Shown one piece after another: positions 16,581 through 24,285 of a stretch of DNA of 64,000 nucleotides (position 1 is the first letter of the stretch; the number at the start of each line of letters is the position of its first letter). Location of the stretch: positions 124,001 to 188,000 of the forward strand of contig JABTUU010000001.1 of NCBI GenBank assembly GCA_015075275.1. Direction: 5' to 3'. The notes under the pieces were generated by a model, which did no database searches, had not been told where the DNA came from, and saw only the letters and a list, made by a program, of their open reading frames with translations. The position numbers were made by a program, and so were the translations under genes. Source of the DNA: Anaerolineales bacterium (lineage in GTDB: Bacteria > Chloroflexota > Anaerolineae > Anaerolineales > Villigracilaceae).

Positions 16581-17229
16581 GCATTTGGCGAATCGCAACG
16601 AACTCAAATCCCTGAGATCGGATTTGCGGCGCTGTTATTTCAATGATGCGCGCGACTTCCGAACCGTGACCATGCCCGTCGTGCAGGACGATGATGGAGC
16701 CTGATAGGGAGGAGTCTGCGATTTGTTGGATGGTCCAATTTAACGGTTGGATAAAATGCGGCGGGATGCAGTTCCACATCACGAGGCGGTAGCCCCACTC
16801 TGCGAGCAGCGCTTTTGTTTTCGCGGTGAACATCCCATACGGTGGACGGACGTTGCGTATCTCCGCTGGCGAGATTCCGCAGGCTTGCGAGATCAGCATT
16901 TTCGTTCGTTCCAATTTCTTTTGCAGTAGCTCTGGCTTTTCAAACGGAAATGGAATATGACAATAGCAATGGATTCCGATCTCGTGCCCGCCAGCATGGA
17001 TTTGCTTCACGAGGCTTTGATTATTCTCAACATCTTTCCCGATCAAAAAGAACGTCGCACGGACTTCATGTTTCTCCAGCGCGTCTAACACCTTCGGCGT
17101 GTCGCGCGGATGCGGACCGTCGTCAAAGGTGAGGGCGATCTCGCGGCGCGAAGGGTCCCCGCGCCATAAAATATCGGGATGGCGGGCTTGCATCCATGCG
17201 TACATGCGGAGGAGGTGAGGGGTGAGCAT
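16567..17229 (-). CDS. Polysaccharide deacetylase (NodB domain)
   Basis: A 220-residue NodB-type enzyme: motif 1 TFDDGPHPRDT, motif 2 HEIGIHCYCH (His pair for the metal), motif 3 RPPYGMFT, and the closing VLHDGHG. It removes acetyl groups from peptidoglycan or other amino-sugar polymers. No signal peptide is obvious, so it may be cytoplasmic or have a short uncleaved N-terminus. Its 3' end overlaps the HAD gene tail-to-tail. Palindromic repeats lie right upstream. Confidence 0.9.
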   Translation of the reverse strand: MLTPHLLRMYAWMQARHPDILWRGDPSRREIALTFDDGPHPRDTPKVLDALEKHEVRATFFLIGKDVENNQSLVKQIHAGGHEIGIHCYCHIPFPFEKPELLQKKLERTKMLISQACGISPAEIRNVRPPYGMFTAKTKALLAEWGYRLVMWNCIPPHFIQPLNWTIQQIADSSLSGSIIVLHDGHGHGSEVARIIEITAPQIRSQGFEFVAIRQMLTTK

Positions 17230-17232
17230 AAA

Positions 17233-17306
17233 TTCAGTAGCGCAGACTTTAGTCTGCGTCTTTAGCGAATTGAAATCTAGCTATGTCGGCGGACTGAAGT
17301 CCGCGT
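17233..17306. repeat. Pair of short GCAGACTTTAGTCTGC-like palindromes
   Basis: Near 17237-17258 GCGCAGACTTTAGTCTGCG is an inverted repeat, and near 17287-17303 GCGGACTGAAGTCCGC is a related palindrome. The second lies inside the last codons of the HD gene, supplying its C-terminal residues and sitting next to its stop codon. Confidence 0.65.
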
Positions 17307-17946
17307 TACGTATCTCATCCATAAACTGCTTCAGGAATTGAATCATCACTTCATGCCGTTGCTCGGCGATGCGTCTGGCGGCGGCGGTGTTCATCTTGTC
17401 TTTGAGCAACAATAATTTCTCGTGAAAGTGATTGATTGTATCGCTTTTGCTGTTTTTATATTGCTCGAAGGTTTGATGCAATTGCGGGGATGAGTCGGGA
17501 TCGTATAACGGGCGATTCTTATAGCCGCCATAGGCAAAGGCGCGGGCGATGCCGATCGCGCCGATGGCGTCGAGTCGGTCGGCGTCTTGGACGATGAAAC
17601 CTTCGAGCGAGTCCATTTTGTCTTCAACGCCCGCGCCTTTGTAAGAAACGCGCTCAATGATGCGACAGACGGCGTCAATGGTAGAGGAGTCGAGGTTGAG
17701 CGATTTAAGCCAGTTCCGCGCGCGAAGCGGGGTTCCATCTTCCGAATCGTTGAACTTCCAATCATCCAGATCGTGAAGCAACGCCGCGAGTTGGACGATG
17801 AAGGCGTCCGCTTTTTCTATGTTGCAGATGTAGAGCGCGGTCTGCCAGACGCGATAGATGTGCCGCCAATCGTGACCCGACGAGTCGTCTGAAAATTCCT
17901 GCTTGATATAGTCGGCGGTCTTTTGAATGATCTCGCGCTGGTTCAT
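17281..17946 (-). CDS. HD-domain phosphohydrolase
   Basis: A 221-residue HD hydrolase: His in SGHDWRHIYRVW, the HD pair in LAALLHDLDDW, and the later Asp in VQDADRLDAIG. The family acts on nucleotides or phosphoesters with a divalent metal. ATG 17946 gives the expected N-terminus; a longer frame to 18264 has no family similarity and crosses the opposite-strand fragment. The last residues are encoded by a palindromic repeat (17287-17303), so the natural C-terminus may have been changed. Confidence 0.88.
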   Translation of the reverse strand: MNQREIIQKTADYIKQEFSDDSSGHDWRHIYRVWQTALYICNIEKADAFIVQLAALLHDLDDWKFNDSEDGTPLRARNWLKSLNLDSSTIDAVCRIIERVSYKGAGVEDKMDSLEGFIVQDADRLDAIGAIGIARAFAYGGYKNRPLYDPDSSPQLHQTFEQYKNSKSDTINHFHEKLLLLKDKMNTAAARRIAEQRHEVMIQFLKQFMDEIRNADFSPPT

Positions 17947-18005
17947 CGGATCTGCTCGGCAAAGAAGATCGCTGGTTTTTTGTTGGGCATGGAGTCTCCA
18001 TTGGT

Positions 18006-18380
18006 TTGAGATTTGCCCGATTATATCCTTCTCTAATTGCGCGTTTCTCTGATAACGGCGGGTATGCGGTATTGGTCTCCATGTTGGGATCGTATACCAT
18101 TGGCTATTACAAAAAAGACGAGAAGAACGAACTGAAATGGAAAGACCTCCTGCCGTGGGCGAATCACACCGCCCTGCGAGCGGGGATGAACGAGACGAAC
18201 CGCCTGCGCGTCCTCTGCGACGGAGGGCAGTTCCGCGTCTACTTGAACGGAGCGCTGGCGACATCCTTCAAAGACGATCAATTCAAGCGCGGTAAACTAC
18301 ATCTGGTTGTCATCCCGACCGAGAAATCAAGTTTGAATGTTACGTTCTCCGATCTACAGTTGTGCGAAGCGCTCAAATAA
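18006..18380 (+). pseudogene. 3' fragment of a laminin-G/DUF1080-like protein gene
   Basis: The frame from about 18045 encodes a recognisable end of a concanavalin-like domain: YAVLVSMLGSYTIGYYKK, then NRLRVLCDGGQFRVYLNG and the closing LNVTFSDLQLCEAL. Such domains usually form the C-terminus of longer secreted proteins. No signal peptide or N-terminal half is present, and the 5' side runs into the head of the HD gene. I read it as a truncated remnant that is probably not expressed. Confidence 0.55.
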
Positions 18381-18549
18381 CAAATTTAAGAAACAGGGGA
18401 GCAAATACTTTCTACATCAGACTTTCATTAACCTCCCCCTTCATCCAGTTGCGTATTTAGTCCTCTGGTCTTATAGTTGGCTAGTCTGCTCGTCCAAACC
18501 TAACCCTCAGCGACTAGCAGACTAGAAGACTAACCGACTAGGAGACTAC
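18381..18549. other. Intergenic tract with CTAG-rich low complexity
   Basis: Bases 18460-18549 hold a run of degenerate short repeats of the type GACTAGCAGACTAGAAGACTA. Similar tracts occur before other genes (about 880-920, 41215-41270, 48420-48475). No gene is seen. The tract ends directly at the ABC transporter start. Confidence 0.5.
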
Positions 18550-20505
18550 ATGCACTACAACTGGTGGATGTCCATGCGACAAGGGGATGAAAAACCCAAA
18601 GTAACGAAACAACTTCTATTACGCGTCCTCACCTACGCGCGCGGATACTGGTGGCACATCGCGGGGATGCTCGTCACGATCCTCCTCACCACGGGCTTGT
18701 CCCTGCTCACGCCGCTCATCTTTCGCAATATGATTGACGTAGTGATCCCCGCCAAAGATGTGAATCGGCTCATTTGGCTCGGCGCGGCGCTGCTTACCAT
18801 CCCTGCATTGACGGGAGTCGTCAACGTCTTTCAACGGCGATTGAATTCAACCGTCGGCGAAGGCGTGATTTATGATCTGCGTTCGACGCTCTTCTCGCGC
18901 TTGCAGCGCATGTCTCTGCGGTTCTTTACCAACACAAAGTCGGGCGAGCTGATGTCTCGACTTAATAACGACGTGGTCGGAGCACAAAACGCTATCAGCA
19001 ACACGATCGTTAACATTGTTACTAATTTTGTCGAGACGATCGCATTGCTGATCGTTATGCTGACTTTGGAATGGCGTTTGACGCTGATCAGCATTGTGAT
19101 CTTGCCTTTATTCATTATTGCCGCCCGCCAGTTAGGGAGCGTTCTGCGCGATATTGCGCGTCAGGCGATGGAGACGAACGCACATATGAACGCGCACATG
19201 AATGAAACGCTCAATATCGGCGGCGCGCTTCTCGTCAAACTTTTCGGTCGTATGCGCGAGGAGGAAAGCCGCTTCCGTCAACGGGCCGCGCATGTGCGCG
19301 ACATTGGCATTCATCGCGCGGTTGTTGGCTCGTCGTTCTTCGTCATCTTCGGCCTCATCACGGCGGTTGGCACGGCGCTGGTCTACGGCTTAGGCGGTTG
19401 GTACGTAATTGAGGGCGCGTTCACAGTTGGCGCCATCGTCGCGTTTAGCTCATACCTGGATCAACTCTATGGAGCGTTGCAAGGTCTGGCGGGCGCGCCG
19501 GTTGAATTTTCAACGAGCATGGTTTCGTTCGAGCGCGTATTCGAAATTATTGACCTGCCGCAGGATATCGTTGAAAAAGAGGATGCGTTGCCGCTGCGCG
19601 ATGTTCAAGGCGAACTTGAATTTGACGATGTTTCGTTTAGTTATTACATTGATCCGTCTAAACTGTTGAAGGATGTGAAACGCTATGGGCGGCATGAAGA
19701 TGTCGGCGCGGCATTATCGTTGACGAAGTCGCCTGCTGAGAGCGGGCGGAAGACGAAAGACGCGTTAGACGCTTTTTCTTCCAGCGAGGAAACGACTGCG
19801 ACCTCTCAAGCGCGCGAGGTGGCTCTTAACGACATCTCTTTTGTGGCGCGCCCGGGACAGTTGGTCGCGCTGGTCGGTCCTTCCGGCGCAGGCAAAACGA
19901 CGCTGACCTATCTGATTCCACGCTTGTACGACCCGACAGAGGGAGTTATCCGTATTGATGGGCATGATTTGAAGGACGTAACGCTCGAGTCGCTGTCTGA
20001 CACGATCGGCATGGTCACGCAAGAGACGCATCTTTTCCACGACACGATTCGTACGAATTTAACATACGCGAAATTGGATGCGACCCAAGCCGAGATCGAA
20101 GCCGCTGCGAAAGCCGCCAACATTCACAACTTTATTGCAGAGCTGCCCGAAGCCTACGATACGATCGTAGGCGAGCGTGGATATCGTCTGAGCGGCGGCG
20201 AGAAACAACGCCTTGCGCTGGCACGGGTGATTTTGAAAAACCCCCGTATTTTAGTTTTAGACGAAGCGACGAGTCATCTCGATTCCGAATCGGAAGCGTT
20301 GATTCAAGAGGCTCTCAAACGCGTCATGGCGGGACGCACAAGCATCGTCATCGCTCATCGTTTATCCACCATTCTCTCTGCAGATTCGATTCTAGTGATG
20401 AATCGAGGTCAGATCGTGGAACACGGCACGCATGAGGAACTGCTTGCGTTGAATGGGCTGTATGCCCAATTGTATGAAACGCAGTTTCGAGGAGAGCGAG
20501 CGTAG
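18550..20505 (+). CDS. ABC exporter, fused membrane and ATPase domains
   Basis: A 651-residue half-transporter of the MsbA/BmrA type: six membrane helices (about 35-310), then the ATPase with Walker A GPSGAGKTT, Q-loop TQETHLF, signature LSGGEKQR, Walker B ILVLDEAT and H-loop IAHRLST. It exports lipids, drugs or peptides as a dimer. An unusual insert of about 60 residues (near 370-430, rich in Ser/Thr/Lys) sits between the first ATPase strand (FDDVSFSYY) and the strand before Walker A. The start follows AGGAG. The substrate is unknown. Confidence 0.9.
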   Translation: MHYNWWMSMRQGDEKPKVTKQLLLRVLTYARGYWWHIAGMLVTILLTTGLSLLTPLIFRNMIDVVIPAKDVNRLIWLGAALLTIPALTGVVNVFQRRLNSTVGEGVIYDLRSTLFSRLQRMSLRFFTNTKSGELMSRLNNDVVGAQNAISNTIVNIVTNFVETIALLIVMLTLEWRLTLISIVILPLFIIAARQLGSVLRDIARQAMETNAHMNAHMNETLNIGGALLVKLFGRMREEESRFRQRAAHVRDIGIHRAVVGSSFFVIFGLITAVGTALVYGLGGWYVIEGAFTVGAIVAFSSYLDQLYGALQGLAGAPVEFSTSMVSFERVFEIIDLPQDIVEKEDALPLRDVQGELEFDDVSFSYYIDPSKLLKDVKRYGRHEDVGAALSLTKSPAESGRKTKDALDAFSSSEETTATSQAREVALNDISFVARPGQLVALVGPSGAGKTTLTYLIPRLYDPTEGVIRIDGHDLKDVTLESLSDTIGMVTQETHLFHDTIRTNLTYAKLDATQAEIEAAAKAANIHNFIAELPEAYDTIVGERGYRLSGGEKQRLALARVILKNPRILVLDEATSHLDSESEALIQEALKRVMAGRTSIVIAHRLSTILSADSILVMNRGQIVEHGTHEELLALNGLYAQLYETQFRGERA

Positions 20506-20554
20506 CCATAAGAAGTTATGCGGATTGACGCAAGTAGTTCGGTAAGAATAAGCG

Positions 20555-21154
20555 TCACGGACGATACGGTTCTTCGCGCACGACGTGACCGTAAACGATT
20601 TTCAAAAATAGGGCTGGGATCAGCCATTCCAATCCGATCACAGAAGGAAAGATGTATTGGTTGATCAGAATCGCTGTCATGATCAATCCCATCGCCAACG
20701 GACGTTGTAAGTAAAGCGGCGTTCGTAAGACCAACACGACAGACGCCAACATAACCAGATACCAGAAGATACCGAATTCCCAATTCATGGAGCCGAATAC
20801 AAGACCTGCGATTATCGTGTGAATGTGAAAGACAGCGAAGATAATATGATTCTTTGAACGCGCTGTGAAACCGGTCTCTTCGGGTTTAATGGGAGCGTGA
20901 TAAAAACGCTTGCAAGCATTGAGCGAATTGGCGACTACGCCGCCCAGAACGTCCAGCGCGATCAGGATAAAGATCAAATATTGCCACCATGCCCAGGGCA
21001 GGGAGCGACTCCACGCCATCCAGCCGAGGACGGCGGCGCCGCTCAACCCAAAAAGCCAGACTAACGCCTGCTCACGGGCAGTTGCTCCGGTCCCGAACAT
21101 AGCATCGGGCTTGCCCGAGTATTCCCAGTTGATGTGAATTTGTGAGTTTTCCAT
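20555..21154 (-). CDS. Uncharacterised membrane protein
   Basis: A 199-residue protein I do not recognise. After a polar N-terminus of about 28 residues there are about five to six hydrophobic segments, with the soluble stretch NACKRFYHAPIKPEE in between and an HIHTIIAGL element that might bind a metal or heme. It has a good Shine-Dalgarno (AAAGGATGATCA) before the ATG. It is convergent with the ABC exporter and divergent from the SMR gene. Confidence 0.6.
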   Translation of the reverse strand: MENSQIHINWEYSGKPDAMFGTGATAREQALVWLFGLSGAAVLGWMAWSRSLPWAWWQYLIFILIALDVLGGVVANSLNACKRFYHAPIKPEETGFTARSKNHIIFAVFHIHTIIAGLVFGSMNWEFGIFWYLVMLASVVLVLRTPLYLQRPLAMGLIMTAILINQYIFPSVIGLEWLIPALFLKIVYGHVVREEPYRP

Positions 21155-21197
21155 TGATCATCCTTTAAAAAAGAGGCAGTAGAGTAAAATATTCTCC

Positions 21198-21530
21198 ATG
21201 CAAACTTACCTCATTCTCTTTTTTGCCATTCTCTCCGAAGTGATCGGCACAATTGCCCTAAAACTCTCAAACGGATTCACCAAGCCTATTCCCGGTATTG
21301 TAGTCGTAGCCGGCTATGGCGCGTCGTTTTATTTATTGTCGCTGGCATTGAAGACGATGCCTATCGGCGTGGCGTATGCGATCTGGTCCGGCGTAGGGCT
21401 GGTCTTTACGGTCATTGCAGGGATGATCATCTGGCGCGAAACTCTGGACTGGGCGCGGGTGGTCGGGATCGTCCTGATCATTGCAGGTATCGTTTTCATC
21501 AACGCGATTTCCAAATCTCCCGCGCATTGA
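21198..21530 (+). CDS. Small multidrug resistance (SMR) transporter
   Basis: A 110-residue protein with four membrane helices. The essential Glu is in the first helix (FFAILSEVIGTIALKLS), followed by YGASFYLLSLALKTMP and AYAIWSGVG, the SMR signature. It is a proton-coupled pump for cationic drugs or guanidinium as an antiparallel dimer. TAAAAT ends seven bases before the ATG, so the mRNA may be leaderless. The family branch (Emr or Gdx) cannot be settled by eye. Confidence 0.92.
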   Translation: MQTYLILFFAILSEVIGTIALKLSNGFTKPIPGIVVVAGYGASFYLLSLALKTMPIGVAYAIWSGVGLVFTVIAGMIIWRETLDWARVVGIVLIIAGIVFINAISKSPAH

Positions 21531-21533
21531 TCC

Positions 21534-22190
21534 TCATCCATACTTTGGCGTATCGCCGATAATTTCCCAGCCTCGTTGTAAAGCAACCTGTTTCAAATTC
21601 TTATCAGGATACACCGCCACAGGATGATCGGCATGTTCGAGCAGGGGGATGTCGAGAGATGTGTCGCCGTAGGCAAAGTCCACGCGCTTCACGCCTAATC
21701 GTTTTAGGATCTGCTCAATTTTCTTCTCGCTCGCCATCAGTTCTCCCGCCATTTGCAAGCGTCCGTTCTTGATTTCTACAAGCGTGCCGCTTGCTTGCGC
21801 CCCAATTCGTTTTGCAAACGGTTCAATGAAAGGTTCCATAACGCTGCTCGCGATATACACTTGCGCGCCGCCCTCGCGATGGTCGATCAGTCTTTCAATA
21901 ACGTCTTCGCGGCGTTTTTTCCACAGATCGTGTTCAACGATCCATTCGGAGACTTGTCTCAACTTTTCTTCATCCGCATGTTTGATATAACCCAAACTCT
22001 TTATCATTAACTTTTGACCCCACAACTGCCAATCAATGATTCCCCTTTTTGCCAACAAATAAGACGGCATGATGGACGCCATCGCTGCATTCGCCTGCAA
22101 TTTGCTTTGGTTGTGCTTCACCCAATCCACCAAGCCCAAAAACGGCGAGCCTGTGGTCAACGTTCCCATCATGTCTGAAATGACGATCAT
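21534..22190 (-). CDS. HAD-superfamily hydrolase (subclass IB-like)
   Basis: A 218-residue protein with an altered first HAD motif, SDMMGTLTTG, a SSVMEP element as motif II, and YGDTSLDIPLLEHA as motif III, typical of phosphoserine-phosphatase-like HAD-IB enzymes. ATG 22190 follows AGGAGCAAAC. The longer frame to 22250 would run into the rsmI start. Because motif I is D-x-M where many members have D-x-D, catalysis could be reduced or the substrate unusual. It is divergent from rsmI. Confidence 0.75.
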   Translation of the reverse strand: MIVISDMMGTLTTGSPFLGLVDWVKHNQSKLQANAAMASIMPSYLLAKRGIIDWQLWGQKLMIKSLGYIKHADEEKLRQVSEWIVEHDLWKKRREDVIERLIDHREGGAQVYIASSVMEPFIEPFAKRIGAQASGTLVEIKNGRLQMAGELMASEKKIEQILKRLGVKRVDFAYGDTSLDIPLLEHADHPVAVYPDKNLKQVALQRGWEIIGDTPKYG

Positions 22191-22230
22191 GTTTGCTCCT
22201 CTTCCAAATATTATAGCGCTCGCAAAATGA

Positions 22231-22236
22231 TACAAT
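22231..22236 (+). promoter_or_regulatory. -10 box for leaderless rsmI mRNA
   Basis: TACAAT followed by CGTCGC and ATG, the same spacing and spacer as at 2241. No Shine-Dalgarno is present. Confidence 0.55.
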
Positions 22237-22242
22237 CGTCGC

Positions 22243-23085
22243 ATGGGCACGCTCTATCTTGTCGCAACTCCCATCGGTAACCTTGAAGATATGTCGCCGC
22301 GCGCGATCCGCGTTTTGCATGAGGCGAGTCTCATCGCGGCGGAGGACACGCGTCACACGGGGAATTTGCTCAAACACTTCGAGATCGAGACCCCGCTCAC
22401 GAGTTATTTCGAACACAACAAACTCAGCAAACTGGATTTTATCCTCGACAAACTTTCCAGTGGGGACGTGGCGCTTGTGTCGGATGCGGGGACTCCCGCG
22501 ATCAACGACCCTGGCTACGAACTCGTCCGCGCCGCGCTCGCTTCAGGTGCGGACGTGGTGCCTGTCCCCGGTCCATCAGCCCCCGTCGCCGCTTTGAGCG
22601 TTTCTGGCTTGCCCACAGACTCGTTCCTCTACCTCGGTTATCTCCCGCACAAGAAAAACGAACGCCGCAAATTCGTAGGACAAATTGCCAATTTGTCCTA
22701 CACATTGATCTTCCTCGAATCGCCGCATCGAATCATTGACTCGCTCGAAGATTTGTTGTCTGCTCTCGGCGACCGCCACATCTGCGTTGCGCGCGAGATG
22801 ACCAAGATGTTCGAAGAATACTGGCGCGGGACTCTCAGTGGGGCGGTGGAGTATTTCAAATCAAAGGAAGTGAGGGGAGAGTTTACGTTGGTAGTGGAAG
22901 GAAAGACGAAAGTAGAAAATGAAAAATGGAAAGTGGAAGACTTGCAAGCGGCGATCGAAAAAGAATCGAAGGGCGGGAAATCTGCGAAGGAGTTATCAGC
23001 CGAACTGTCGGAAAGAAGCGGGTGGAATAAAAAGGATGTGTACCGACTTGTGAGTCAAAATGATGCGGCTCGTGGGGCGGGATGA
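22243..23085 (+). CDS. rsmI: 16S rRNA 2'-O-ribose methyltransferase RsmI
   Basis: A 280-residue protein with YLVATPIGNLEDMSPRA at the start and SDAGTPAINDPGYELV near residue 80, the SAM-binding features of RsmI, which methylates C1402 of 16S rRNA. A perfect palindrome (22675-22701) lies inside the reading frame near residues 145-153. The stop codon is provided by another palindromic repeat at 23071-23138, so the final ARGAG residues are repeat-derived. The length agrees with the family. It has its own start just after a -10 box. Confidence 0.92.
   Translation: MGTLYLVATPIGNLEDMSPRAIRVLHEASLIAAEDTRHTGNLLKHFEIETPLTSYFEHNKLSKLDFILDKLSSGDVALVSDAGTPAINDPGYELVRAALASGADVVPVPGPSAPVAALSVSGLPTDSFLYLGYLPHKKNERRKFVGQIANLSYTLIFLESPHRIIDSLEDLLSALGDRHICVAREMTKMFEEYWRGTLSGAVEYFKSKEVRGEFTLVVEGKTKVENEKWKVEDLQAAIEKESKGGKSAKELSAELSERSGWNKKDVYRLVSQNDAARGAG
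22675..22701. repeat. Perfect palindrome inside rsmI
   Basis: The arms GTAGGACAAATTG and CAATTTGTCCTAC are exact complements with one central C. It codes in frame for VGQIANLSY. It resembles the intergenic palindrome at 50436-50465 (TGTAGGACGCAATT and complement). Confidence 0.75.
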
Positions 23086-23138
23086 TATCCCCCCATTTTG
23101 CCATTTCACCAGTGTGCGGGATGCCATCCCGCTCCACG
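23071..23138. repeat. Inverted repeat at the rsmI 3' end
   Basis: CGTGGGGCGGGATG on the left and CATCCCGCTCCACG on the right are inverted copies with one mismatch, around a centre of about 40 bases. The rsmI TGA stop (23083-23085) lies inside the left arm. Confidence 0.7.
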
Positions 23139-23157
23139 TTTCTAAAAGGAAGCAAAG

Positions 23158-24267
23158 ATGAGTCTTGAATCCCCGAACCTCCCCAATGAGATGAGCGAGT
23201 CGTCAAGCCCGACAGATTTCCCCGCGCGCGGCTGGTTGAAGATTTTTTACGCGGTGTTTCTGCTGATCATTCCCGCGTTTTCGTTTTGGGCGGTCGCGGC
23301 CATCAAACCCGAATGGCAATCAGGCGACCGCGACGCGTACGTTCCATTGCTCATGCTGCCCGAAGCGGCGGTGTTTTTTCTCATCCTGATCGCCTATTCA
23401 ATCGTTTGTTATCTCCTGCTCCTGCTTGGTGGAGATCGTTTTGTAAAGTTCTTCGCCGTTCGGCTTGGAGTTTACACTGGGGTGGCGCTCGCGCTTCAAT
23501 ATACGATCCTTCTGGGTTTATATTTATTTGCCAGCCCATCTTCTTTTGCGATCCTGCTGGTGTGGTTCCTCCCGCTTTACTTGCCAAAACTTTATCGGGT
23601 GGAGATCGTCAAAACGGTTTTGAGCTATATCCGCCCATGGATGATCGCTGTATTTTTGATCGCGTATGCTGTCATCGTAGCCTTTATCAGAGATCAGGCT
23701 TTCACCCCGTTGTTCCTCGCGTTTCTCGGGCTCATTGCATCGGGACCGTTCTGGTCGTTCCTGATGGCAACGCAGGCTTCGCTCTGGTTGCTGAAATATC
23801 ACGAAACGAATCTCACCCTCATGCGCGGACTCGGTGTCACGGCTTGGGTCGCCGCGTATTTCGCCGCGTGGAGATATGATATTCTCAAAATGTACGAGTT
23901 GTATGCCCAGTTGCCGCCTGTGCCGCCCGATTGTTATATCGCTACCGCCGCCGCGCAGGGACATGCCAATTTCGTCGGCTCAAAAACTGTGCAACTTGCA
24001 AACGGAAAATCCATGCGAGTGAATCATCAGTTGCAAATTTTCAAGCGCGCTGAGTTTGCGTTGCTGGCAGTCGCGCCGCAGGTTCATAAGCCCTTGCGAA
24101 AGATGTATGATTTCATTGGCAAACCGCTGGCGCGAATGATTCGATATCCGCTTGTAGCGGATGCCGCGTATTTGTCGCTCAAGCCGTTTGAATGGACTGC
24201 CGAATTTGTTTTGCGGTTTATAATCGGCAGTATCTCGTTTGAATCCATCCACATTTATTCAGAATAA
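23158..24267 (+). CDS. Multi-spanning membrane protein with CYIATAA motif
   Basis: A 369-residue protein with seven to eight hydrophobic segments in residues 20-245, then a soluble C-terminal domain opening with PPDCYIATAAAQGHANFVG. A similar C-Y-I-A-T-A motif is known from uncharacterised DUF6688-like proteins and from short Cys motifs in several envelope proteins. The function is not known. The start follows AAAGGAAGCAAAG. It may be in an operon with the S10 gene, 18 bases downstream. Confidence 0.6.
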   Translation: MSLESPNLPNEMSESSSPTDFPARGWLKIFYAVFLLIIPAFSFWAVAAIKPEWQSGDRDAYVPLLMLPEAAVFFLILIAYSIVCYLLLLLGGDRFVKFFAVRLGVYTGVALALQYTILLGLYLFASPSSFAILLVWFLPLYLPKLYRVEIVKTVLSYIRPWMIAVFLIAYAVIVAFIRDQAFTPLFLAFLGLIASGPFWSFLMATQASLWLLKYHETNLTLMRGLGVTAWVAAYFAAWRYDILKMYELYAQLPPVPPDCYIATAAAQGHANFVGSKTVQLANGKSMRVNHQLQIFKRAEFALLAVAPQVHKPLRKMYDFIGKPLARMIRYPLVADAAYLSLKPFEWTAEFVLRFIIGSISFESIHIYSE

Positions 24268-24285
24268 TCAGAAGGGAATCATCAC

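Noticed and set aside
17947..18264. N-terminal extension of the HD gene
   Set aside because: The extra 106 codons are low-complexity Arg/Ser, cross an opposite-strand fragment and have no family similarity.
22191..22250. N-terminal extension of the HAD gene into rsmI
   Set aside because: It would overlap the rsmI start, while AGGAG fits the ATG at 22190.
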